This document shows, piece after piece, positions 1 to 10,200 of a stretch of DNA of 64,000 nucleotides (the first letter of the stretch is position 1; each line of letters begins with the position of its first letter). The stretch is from Edaphobacter sp. (lineage in GTDB: Bacteria; Acidobacteriota; Terriglobia; Terriglobales; Acidobacteriaceae), in assembly GCF_028283685.1 (NCBI RefSeq), contig NZ_JAPWKF010000009.1, positions 147,384 through 211,383 on the forward strand, read 5' to 3'. The position numbers and the translations under genes were made by a program. The notes under the pieces are model-generated. The model worked only from the letters and a program-made list of their open reading frames with translations. It was not told the origin of the DNA and did not search any database.

Positions 1-13
1 CGGAGGACGACGA

Positions 14-1441
14 GTGTTTCCTCCGCAAGCCGGTTCGCAGCGCAGAGAAGAGTCGCGTGAGGCCGCTGAGGCGGTCAGGCCGGTGTTCTCATCATCTCCG
101 GTTGAATCTCCTTCCGAGACTCCCTTCTGGGAGAAGGTAGCCTCGCAGGATCGTGCCGATAGCCTTTTCGGGGACCATAGCAGATCGACAGAGCCTGTAC
201 CCGGTTCTGCAAACCCCGACTTCTTCTCCAATTCACAGGTACCGTCCGTCCTGGGTGACTCGGTGTTGGGGGCTCGTCCGGTCTCCCCGTTCTCGCAGCT
301 CTCTTCCTCGCATGAGCCGGTGCGAGGGCGGCGGGCTCATGACGACAGCCAAAATCCGCGCGTGACGGGCTTTTCAGAGGCGCAGGCCGGATCGAATAGC
401 TCGTTTTTTTCGCCGGTTCCTTCTGGAACGGGTTCACCGGAGCTGACCGAATCGGGCAGTAGCGCGGCGCATGGAAAGAGTCCTGCCGGACCGGCATGGT
501 TTTATGCTCCGCCGACTCCGGAGATGGGAAAGACAGTAGCTCCACCTCCCCCATTAGCTTCGGTCGCAGAGACGTTGCAGCACTCGCGCGAGCGGGTGGC
601 GGCGCGCTGGTTTGCGCTCAAAGGCGTCTTTGAACAGCCGGGCAGCGAGATGGTCGAGGCGGTTCCTGCACGTCAGAAGGAAGTTCGTACGCCAATTTTG
701 GCGGTTCTCTCGCTTGCGGGAGGAGTGGGCAAGACGAGCCTGGTCGCCACGGTGGGCCGCTCTCTCTCCTCGCTGGGAGAGAAGGTGCTGTTGACCGACA
801 CGACCTCGCACGGTCTGCTTCCGTTTTATTTTGGAGCAAGCGAGCTGCGGCAGGGGGCGGTACGTACCTTCTCGCCTCCGAGCGGAAGTACGGATGCGCC
901 GATCTATCTGGTCAGCTATGAAGTCGGCCAGGAGAAGAGTGATGCCGATCGCGAGAAGCTGGTTGAAGAGATTCTGGCGAGCAGTCGGGGAACGCATCGT
1001 ATTCTGCTGGATCTCTCGGTTAACTCGGCATGGATTATCCGCAATATTGCACGGATGAGCCCGAAGATTCTGGTGCCGCTGGCGCCGGACATGAACTCTG
1101 TGATCAGCCTGCAGTCGATTGAAAAGTTCTTCCAGGGAATGGTGGATGCCGATGGGCGGCCGTTGCAGCCGTACTACGTCATCAACCAGTTCGATGTTTC
1201 GCTGCCGCTGCATCTTGATGTGCGGGAGGTCTTACGCCGCCAGCTTGGCGACCGTCTGATGCCATTTGTTATTCATCGGGCACCTGAGGTGAGTGAAGCG
1301 CTGGCGGAGGGCATGACGGTGGTCGATTATGCTCCGGAGTCGCCGGTTTCAGGGGATTACATGAACGTCGCCAACTGGTTGCGTGCTGTTGCGGCTCCTG
1401 CAGCTGCCGGATTTCGCAATGTTCGCTGGAGCGAGCGATGA
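14..1441 (+). CDS. bcsQ: BcsQ/YhjQ-like ParA-family ATPase with long disordered N-terminus
   Basis: ParA/MinD-like ATPase of the cellulose synthase operon; family members (BcsQ) help localise the cellulose machinery at the inner membrane. The GTG start at 14 is supported by GGAGG at 2-6 with 7-nt spacing. The protein is 475 residues, about twice the usual BcsQ. Roughly the first 200 residues are Ser/Pro/Glu-rich low complexity with no domain I recognise; the ATPase part follows, with the P-loop SLAGGVGKTSL near residue 235 and a segment ILLDLS further on. The gene overlaps the start of bcsA by ATGA (1438-1441), implying translational coupling. The family call is good; the role of the N-terminal extension is unknown. 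Confidence 0.85.
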   Translation: MFPPQAGSQRREESREAAEAVRPVFSSSPVESPSETPFWEKVASQDRADSLFGDHSRSTEPVPGSANPDFFSNSQVPSVLGDSVLGARPVSPFSQLSSSHEPVRGRRAHDDSQNPRVTGFSEAQAGSNSSFFSPVPSGTGSPELTESGSSAAHGKSPAGPAWFYAPPTPEMGKTVAPPPPLASVAETLQHSRERVAARWFALKGVFEQPGSEMVEAVPARQKEVRTPILAVLSLAGGVGKTSLVATVGRSLSSLGEKVLLTDTTSHGLLPFYFGASELRQGAVRTFSPPSGSTDAPIYLVSYEVGQEKSDADREKLVEEILASSRGTHRILLDLSVNSAWIIRNIARMSPKILVPLAPDMNSVISLQSIEKFFQGMVDADGRPLQPYYVINQFDVSLPLHLDVREVLRRQLGDRLMPFVIHRAPEVSEALAEGMTVVDYAPESPVSGDYMNVANWLRAVAAPAAAGFRNVRWSER

Positions 1442-4400
1442 GTGACTCGCCGCTATGGCGGGAGTTTGAATCCGGTGATCATGTTCTGGTTCGACTGCTG
1501 CGCTTTCTGATTATTGGCGTAGGGTTGGTTTTTCTGTTTTCGACAAGCGTTCTGGAGCTGACCTGGCCTCAGCAGCTGGTGCTGGGTTTGTTGACGGTGC
1601 TGGTTGCCATCTGGATGGATCGCAGCTCGAGCACGTACCTGGTTACGCTGACGTTGATGATTGCGTCGATGTACTCGACCTTTCGCTATGGGTTCTGGCG
1701 CATGTCGACGACCGTACGCTTCTTTCTGGAACCGGGGTCGAAGTACTCGTTTCTAGAGGCGTTCTTCATCTTCATGCTGCTTCTGGCCGAGGCGTATGCG
1801 TTCATCATTCTGTTTCTCGGCTATCTGCAGACGGCATGGCCATTGCGCAGAACACCGGTGCCGCTGCCTGAAGATCCCTCGACATGGCCTTCTGTCGATC
1901 TGCTGATCCCGACCTATAACGAGCCTTTGAGCGTGGTGAAGTACACGGCGCTGGCAGCGATGAATATCGACTGGCCGGTGGATAAGCTCAATGTCTACAT
2001 CCTTGACGACGGCAAGCGCGAGGAGTTCCGCAAGTTTGCGGAAGAGGCCGGCATCGGATATATGACGCGCAACGATAACGCGCATGCCAAGGCAGGAAAC
2101 ATCAACCGCGCTCTCGCCTAGGCTCGATTCGCCGTTTGTGGCAATCTTCGACTGCGATCACGTTCCGACGCGAAGCTTTCTGCAGATGACGATCGGATGG
2201 TTTCAGCGCGATACCAAACTGGCAATGCTGCAGACGCCGCATCACTTCTACTCCCCTGATCCGTTTGAGCGGAATCTCAATACGTTTCGCGTCATTCCGA
2301 ATGAGGGAGAGCTGTTCTATGGCATCGTTCAGGATGGCAACGACTTCTGGAATGCGACGTTCTTCTGCGGCTCCTGCGCGGTGCTGCGCCGTACGGCTCT
2401 CGATGAGATCGGCGGTATCGCGGTGGAAACCATCACGGAAGATGCGCATACCTCCCTGCGCATGCAGATGAATGGCTGGAACACCGCGTACATCAATATT
2501 CCGCAGGCAGCTGGCCTGGCGACGGAGCGGCTGAGCGGCCACGTCAAGCAGCGTATCCGCTGGGCGCGCGGCATGATTCAGATCCTGCGCACGGATAATC
2601 CGCTCTTTGCGAAGGGACTGCGGCCGGCACAGCGTCTCTGCTACTTCAATGCGATGACGCACTTTCTCTATGCACTGCCGCGTCTGATCTTTCTGACGGC
2701 TCCCCTGATCTATCTCATCCTGGGGCAGGTCAATGTTCCCGGGTACTGGGCAGCGATTCTGGCGTATGCGTTGCCGCATCTGTTCCTTTCGAATATCACC
2801 AACTCGCGTATTCAAGGGCAGCACCGCCACTCCTTCTGGAACGAGATCTATGAGACGGTGCTGGCGCCGTTCATCTTTTTGCCGACGATGCTGGCCCTGG
2901 TCAATCCGAAGTTCGGAAGCTTCGATGTGACGGCGAAGGGCGGCGTCGTGAATCGGCGCTTCTTCGACTCCCGCATCGCCCGGCCATTCCTGTTCATGAT
3001 GGGGTTGAATATCGTTGGCATGCTGATGGGAATTCCGCGCTTCTTCCATATTCCTCTTCCGCTGATTCGCGATCTGTATGACGCAGGCCACGGTGGCACG
3101 GTGGTGATGAACCTCATCTGGGTGTGCTTCAACATGGTGATTCTGGGGGTGTGCTCGGCGGTGGCCTGGGAGAATGCGCAGCGGCGCCAGACGGTTCGTA
3201 TCGAGATGGCGATTCCGGTCGAGGTCAAGATGCCGGATGGAGGCTCCATCAAGGGAACGACGATCGACATGTCGACCGGCGGCCTGATGGCGACGATGGA
3301 TCAGGGCTTCGACCTCAAGCTGGGAGATCCTGTCAGGCTGGCGCTGCCGGTGCTTGAGGGCACAGCCTCTTTTCCGGGGACGATTATGGAGCTCCGGGGC
3401 AACGTTCTGCGAGCACAGTTCGATCCACTCACTCTTCTGGAGGAAGAGGCGCTGACGATTGTGCTCTACTCCCGCGCAGACACATGGCTGGGCTGGGGTG
3501 AGAACCGTGAGTCCGATCGTCCGATGAAGAGCCTGGCGCTGATCTTCAAGCTCTCTCTGATTGGTCTGGCCGAGACGGGAAGAAACGTGATGAAGATGCT
3601 TCAGAAGTCCGATTCCAAGGGCAAGTCCAAGACGAAGCTGGCGGTCAACAGTGCTCCGCTGATTCTCTTTCTGTTCCTGCTGATGTCGTCGGGACTGCAG
3701 GCGCAACGCCCTTCGAGGACATCAGCGGCTGTTCCTGGGGCGGACGTGATGGCTCCTGCGCCGGAGAGGACTGCTGCCACGACCTCACCCGCGAACTTCG
3801 ATACCACCTTCACCTTCAGCGATCTTGGCGTGCCGGACACGATTGTGTTGCGGGGTGTGGATGCTTATCACACGATCAGCTTTTCGTTGCCCCAGACGCA
3901 GGTCGTCAAAGCGGCTACGCTGCACCTGCAGTATCACTTTTCTCCGGGTCTGATCCCGGCATTGAGCCATCTCAAGGTCTCGCTGAACGGCACGGTATTT
4001 GCGACGCTACCGGTGACGGTGACTCCGACGCCTCCTGCTCCGGGAGAGGAGCAGGGCCCCCGGCACGAGAACAACGCTCTATTGGAGGCGACTCTAACGC
4101 TGCCGGCTGAGATGATGGTGCGCGAGAACCAGCTCACCTTCGAGTTCATCGGCCATTACACAATGGAGTGCGAAGATCCGGCCCATACAACGCTGTGGAG
4201 TCATGTGGATGCAACTTCGACGCTGGAGCTTTCGGGAGCGTTGATTCCGCTGAAAGATGATCTCAGGCTGCTTCCCCAGCCCTTCTACGATGCGGCGGTC
4301 AACCTGCATCCTTCGATTCCGGTTGCTTTCCTGGGGCAGCCCTCGCCGCGGGCGATGCAGGCTGCGGGGATCGTGACCTCGTGGTTCGGTGTGATCACCA

Positions 4401-5926
4401 ATTCGCGGCCGGTCCGTTTTCCTGTGTCGATCGGATCGATTCCATCGGGCAACGCCATTGTGATTGCGGAGAATGCGGCGGATCTGCCGGTGAGCCTGCG
4501 CCCCGGAGTGCCGGGGCCGAGCGTTGCCATGCGAGCCAATCCTTCCGATCCATATTCGAAGGTACTGGTGCTGACCGGAGACAACGCGGATGACCTGTTG
4601 ACGGCTGCGCTTGGTCTTGCCTTGCAGCGCGATCTCCTCTCCGGGGATACCACGCGCATCGCGTCACTGAAGATGCCGGCGCAGCGTCAGCCCGACGATG
4701 CGCCGCGGTGGCTGTCGACAGACCGGGATACACCGATTGGCGAGATCGCACAGACCATCGATCTGCAGGGGGACGGCTCGGTTCCGATGCGCATTTACAT
4801 GCGCGTGCCGCCGGATCTTTACTACGGCCAGAAGCAATATCTCACGTTCCACCTGGGATACCGGTACAACGGTATTCCTATTTCGAATCAGAGCTCGATG
4901 CAGGTGTACATGAACGATGCCTACATCAGCTCGACGCCGTTGCCACACTCCCAGAGCGCTTCGGCGCGCCTGGAGCAGACGATCGGCATTCCGATCGGCG
5001 ATATGCGTCCCTTTTCGAATACCTTCATGACGCAGTTCATCTTCCTTCTGGCCAAGAACGGGAAGTGCCAGGACACGGCGCCTTACAACATGAAGGCAGC
5101 CATCATGAAGGACTCGTACCTCGAGATCCAGGACATTCCGCATTGGACGGCTCTGCCGAACCTGGAGATCTTTGCCAATGCAGGCTATCCCTTTACGCGC
5201 CGCGCCGACCTTTCGGATACGGCCGTGGTGCTCCCCGGAACGCCGACAGGAGATGAGATTGAGACGTACCTCACCTTCATGGGGCACTTCGGCAGCCAGA
5301 CCGGCTATCCGGTCACGAATGTCACGGTGACGGATTCCGATGGGATGAAGGCTGATTCGCGCAAGGATTACCTTGTGATTGGCACGGTTGACGACTCACC
5401 GGCGCTGGCGCGCCTGAATCCTTCACTGCCGGTGGTTGTCGACGGCAGCGGACTTCACATTCAGGATACGCAGGGGTTCTTTTCGTCGCTGCAACATGCG
5501 TGGTGGAAGGTTCGCAGCTCTGACCGCGTGCAATCGGGAGAGCTGGAGACTGCTGGAGGCCTTCCTGACGCGTTGATCGAGGGTGTGGAGTGGCCAGCGA
5601 ATTCCGGCCGTTCCGTGGTGCTGGTGGCGCTGCGGGATCATGCGGTCGTGCCGAACTTTCTTTCGGTGTTTCTCAATACGTCGCAGTCTTCGGATATCTC
5701 TCAGTCTGTCAGCGTGCTGCATGGACGTCGTTTTGCCTCTTACCGGATCGGCAACGATGTCTACTACGTCGGTTCGCTTTCGTGGTGGACTCACATCAAT
5801 CTGCTGTTCTCGAAGTATCAGTGGGCGATGGTGGTTGGCCTGTTCTTGATCGCATTCCTGATGGCGACTGTGGTTCGTGCGAGCCTGCGGCGTCGTGCGA
5901 AGAAGCGGTTGCAGGGTAATGCTTAA
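1438..5926 (+). CDS. bcsAB: Cellulose synthase BcsA-BcsB fusion, interrupted by a 1-nt frameshift near 2119
   Basis: Membrane GT2 cellulose synthase fused to its periplasmic partner BcsB, as in AcsAB of Komagataeibacter. The first frame (1438-2121) has several membrane helices, IPTYNEP and the UDP-binding Asp in ILDDGKREE, and stops after HAKAGNINRALA. The second frame resumes at once with the DCD motif (2150-2158), TED (2435-2443), QRIRW (2549-2563), gating-loop FDVTAKGG, and a C-terminal PilZ domain with RQTVR and DMSTGG (3182-3283), the c-di-GMP receptor signature. A hydrophobic segment near 3655-3705 then leads into BcsB, with the motif MECEDP and a C-terminal membrane helix. Removing the single T at 2119 restores one 1495-residue frame. 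If the base is real, the synthase is inactive. No separate bcsB exists. Activation by c-di-GMP is inferred from PilZ. Confidence 0.9.
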
Positions 5927-5929
5927 GCG

Positions 5930-7130
5930 ATGAGGTCAACGGCGCCAGCGTCGGCCGGGTTATGGCGGTGGAAGAACCGAGTCTCTTCCGGCTTACTTGC
6001 CGGGTTGATGCTGACCGGATGCTCTCCATCTCGTTTATTGGCACAGATCAGCTCCTGGCCGTTATGGGAGAGTTATAGCCGCGCCATGATCGATGATCAG
6101 GGGCGTGTGATCGACCATAGCGCGCAGGACCATTCGACCAGTGAGGGCCAGTCGTATGGGCTGTTCTTTTCTCTCGTCGCCAATGACAGAAATCGCTTCG
6201 ATCGCATTCTGCATTGGACGGAGATCAATCTGGCGCAGGGCGATCTTTCGCAGCATCTACCGGTGTGGCTTTGGGGAAGGGGGCCGGATGGACAGTGGAA
6301 GGCGCTGGACCGGAACTCAGCCGCCGACTCCGACTTGTGGATTGCGTATTCTCTGATCGAGGCGGGGCGTCTCTGGCATGAGCCGAGGTACAGTCGACTC
6401 GGCCTGTCTTTGGCGGCACAGGTTGCACGCCAGGAGACGGCGCAGGTTCCTGGACTGGGAACGACGCTGCTGCCCGGCATCTACGGTTTTCACCCGGATG
6501 AGCAGACATGGGTATTGAATCCGAGCTATCTACCTCCCTTTGTGCTGGCACGCCTTTCAACTGCAGCGCCCTCGGGGCCTTGGGGAGCCGTTCTCGATTC
6601 TCTGGGACCAATGCTTGCCCAGGGATCGGGTGCAGGCTATGCGATGGATTGGGTGGTTGCAGGGCAGGGAATTCACCCTTCGGCGACGCCGGCGCAGCGG
6701 GCTGCAGGAGATGCAGGTGCGATGCCCATCGGTGGCTTTGAGGCCATACGAGTCTATCTATGGCTCGGCATCGCAGATCCGGAGACGCGTGGAGTGAAGG
6801 CGGCGCTGGGGCATATTCCCGCCATGGCGGACTATATTGCGATCCACGGCGCTCCTCCGCAGCTGGTGGATGCCCAGGGCAAGGTTGTGAATCAGTATGC
6901 TCCGGCGGGCTTTTTCGCGGCAGCGGCGCCTTATCTTCGCGCGGTGGGACGCGAGGCAGAGGCCAAGGCGCAGCTGGGATCGGCTGGACACGATGCGCGA
7001 TGCGGTAACGGGTCTCTATGGAAAGAGTGGGGATTACTACGATCAGAATCTTGTCCTCTTCGCTACGGGATGGGAGGAGGGGCGTTTTCGTCTGGATCGG
7101 AACGGGATGCTGCGGGTGAGATGGAGGTAA
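5930..7130 (+). CDS. bcsZ: Endo-1,4-beta-glucanase BcsZ (GH8), frameshifted near 6977-6979
   Basis: GH8 cellulase that trims nascent glucan in the periplasm during cellulose export. The N-terminus has a signal with a possible lipobox (LTGC). Family signatures include STSEGQSYG with the catalytic Glu and NSAADSDLWIAY with the conserved Asp. The frame starting at 5930 reads correctly to AKAQLG, then gives an unrelated tail to 7207. The true C-terminus (GDYYDQNLVLFATGW then RFRLDRNG) lies in the next frame and ends at 7130. Removing one G from the GGG at 6977-6979 gives a continuous 399-residue protein. The gene starts 3 nt after the bcsAB stop, so it belongs to the same operon. The frameshift could be real or a homopolymer error. 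Confidence 0.88.
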
Positions 7131-7281
7131 ACATTGCGGTATTCCTCGTTATTGGCGAACCAGTAAATACAAGAAAAAACAGACAAAAAACGGTAAAAAG
7201 GCGGTAAGCTTCAGTAAAATCCGAGAGCTGTCGGCAGCCGTCGCACGTTCGGCTTTGCGCCCGGAAGAACGACGAGAATTT

Positions 7282-10200
7282 ATGAGTCCGATCAGTCCAA
7301 CACGAGCCTTTCTGGCGGCCATGCTTCTGGGTGTAGGAACCCTGCCGGTCTTGCTGCATGCGCAGGCGGGTGGCTCAGCGACCCAGGTCCTGTTGGATAA
7401 GGCGCATGCCCTCGAGACGAGGGGACGCCTGGATATGGCCTCGCAGGCGTGGCAGCAGGTGCTGCTGTCTGAGCCCAATAACGTTGAGGCGCTGGCTGGC
7501 CTGGCGCGCTCTGCGAAGGTCAGTGGAAACTCCGCTCTTGCGGGAACGTATCTTGATCGGCTTCGTGCGATCAATCCGAAAGATTCCAATATCGCGCGCA
7601 TCCAGGCGACGGACTCGCAGGCCAGCCAGACGGCGCAGCTGCAGCAGGCAGGGAAGTACGCGCAGTCGGGTCAATACAGCCAGGCGATGACGATCTACCG
7701 CAAAGAGTTTGGGGAGAATCCTCCTGCGGGGGATTGGGCGCTTGCCTATTACGAGACCGAAGCTGCTATCCCGGAGGATCGCGCCCATGCGATCACGGGA
7801 CTGCGCGGCATGGTGAAGCGGTACCCGGATGATTCGCGCTACCAGGTAGCGCTTGGGCGGATTCTGACGTACAACCCGCAGACGCGGTCGGAGGGGCGCC
7901 GGTTTCTGGAGAAGTACCCCAACGACGTGCAGGCGGTCGAGGCGCTGCATCAGTCTCTGGTGTGGGATCAGTCGAATCCTGCTTCTGCGGCAGATCTTCG
8001 AGCGTATTTGTCGAAGCATGATGACCCGCAACTGGCGGAGGCTCTCAAGCGTCAGCCGAAGGGCGGACCTGCTGCGCTGCCGCAGACGCCGCAGCAGATT
8101 GCCCAGACGAAGATGGCTCGTGCCCGCAACCAGGAGGAAGCTGCGGCTTACTCGGCTCTCAACGCCAGACATCTTGAAGAGGCGGGTACACGGTTCAAGG
8201 AGATCCTCGCAAAGGAGCCTCAGAATCCACGTGCGCTTGCGGGGCTGGGTTATGTCCGGATGCAGCAGGGGAACTTCGGTGGGGCCATCAGCTTTCTGGA
8301 GCAGGCGAAACAGTATGGTGCGCGCGATTCCGGGTTGGATGAGGCCCTGGAGAGCTCCCATTTCTACAGTGTGATGGGCGAAGGCCAGATGGCGCTGGCT
8401 GACAACGATCTGACGACCGCGGAGCAAAAGTATCAGCAGGCCCTCTCGCTTCGCCCCAACAGCCCCGAGGCTCTGGAAGGACTTGGCGGGACGCTGTTGA
8501 AGGCTCAGCAGAATGACGCGGCAGCGCAGGTGTATGAGCGATTCACCAAAGCGCAGCCGGCATCGATTGCGGCGTGGCGGGGTCTGTTTCTTGCGCAGTC
8601 GAATGGAGGGAACGCTCCGGGAGCCTTGATTACCGAGAGCAAGATTCCGTCTGCGGTCCGGTTGCAGCTGATGAAAGATATGGACTACCTGCGTTCTCTG
8701 GCATCGGATTACTCGGCTGTTGGCCGGGATGCGGATGCGCAGCGTGTGTTGCAGAGCGCGCTGCAACTGCCGTATCCGTCGGGAGGCAACGGTCTCAAGA
8801 TTGAGACCCAGTTGCAGTACGGCGCCCTGTTGCAGCAGGCGAATCGTCCAGAGCAGGCGGCAGCACTTTACAACCAGGCACTGCGGAGCGACCTGAGCAA
8901 TGCTCAGGCCTGGCAGGGATTGATCAGAGCGCAGCATGGTATGAAACAGGATGCGGCAGCTCTTCAGTCGCTGCAGAACATGCCTCCCGCGGTCTACCAG
9001 GAGGCGATGCGTGACCCCGGCTTCCAGACCACGGTGGCGTCGATCTATCAGGCACAGAACCGGATCGATATCGCGCAGGAGATTCTTGAGAAATCCATCG
9101 CCGCACAGATGAAGGCCGGTCAGAAACCTTCGACGGCGGTCCTGCTCCAGCTTGCGGGAATGTACATGGCCCGCAACGACGCGCAGCATGCTTTTCCCAT
9201 CTATCGCAAGATTCTTACGGCGGACCCACAGCGGACCGATGCGTGGAAGGGGCTGATCACGGTGCTTCACGGCACGGGGCGTGATCAGGATGCACTGGCA
9301 CAGATTCAACAGATTCCGCAGACGACGCGCACCCAGCTGGAGAGCGATCCGGAGTATCTGCAGGCGGTGGCCGGGGTTTATAACGGGCTGGGGCAGCCGC
9401 AGCAGGCGATGATTTACATGCAGCGGGTGCAGCAGCACTACGCTGCGCAGCATGCCGCTCCTCCAGCCGATATCGATATCCAGGATGCGTGGCTGCTCTA
9501 CAACGGTGGCAACGATGCGGGACTTTATCGCCAGCTGATGCTGCTGGGTGGACGCCCGGACCTCACCGACGAGCAGCGGCGGACGGTGCAGACGATCTGG
9601 TCGAACTGGGCGGTGCGCCGTGCCAGTCAGACCGCGGCGACTGGCAATACCAAGCGCTCTCTGGCAATTCTCAACGCCGCGGCGAAGGCCTTTCCGGACA
9701 ACCCTGGGGTGGTGCGTGCGCTTGCGACGGGTTACGCCCGTGCCGGGCAGCCCAAGCAGGCGATCGCAATCTTTCATGCGCAGGATATGACGGCTGCGTC
9801 TTCGACTGACTATAAGTCGGCCGTCGGAGCGGCATTGGCTGCGGGAGACAAGAAAGACGCCGAAATCTGGCTGCGCTATGGGCTCGATCAGTACCCGCGC
9901 GACGCAGAGATGCTGAATCTTGCGGCGCGATTTGAGCAGGCGAGGGGGAACAATGGCCGTGCTGCGGATTACTTCAAGGCCTCTCTGGCAGCCATGCCTC
10001 CGGGAGATCCGGGAGCAGAGCTTGCGAATGAGTTGAGCCAGCCCGCCCCGGTGCGCGGCCTGCCCAGCGCAGGGCATGCAGCAGATCTGTCCGATCTTCT
10101 TGGTGTTCCAGAAGACGGAGATACCGACGGATCGCCACGGGAACCGGCCAAACCTTACCTTCCGAGTTATTCGAACTACTATGGGCAGGCACCGGTCCAG

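Noticed and set aside
2102..2125. Programmed +1 frameshift in bcsA
   Set aside because: The stop TAG would suit a slow site, but the P-site codon GCC cannot re-pair well on CCT and there is no prfB-like context; an inserted T is simpler.
2102..3706. 534-codon open frame antisense to bcsA
   Set aside because: His/Arg/Gln-rich shadow frame opposite conserved synthase motifs.
4713..4720. Another TGTCGACA copy inside bcsB
   Set aside because: It lies in coding sequence of an unrelated operon; one chance copy in a 64-kb window is expected.
7131..7207. C-terminal tail of the long bcsZ frame
   Set aside because: The family C-terminus is found in the adjacent frame, so the tail is an artefact of the frameshift.
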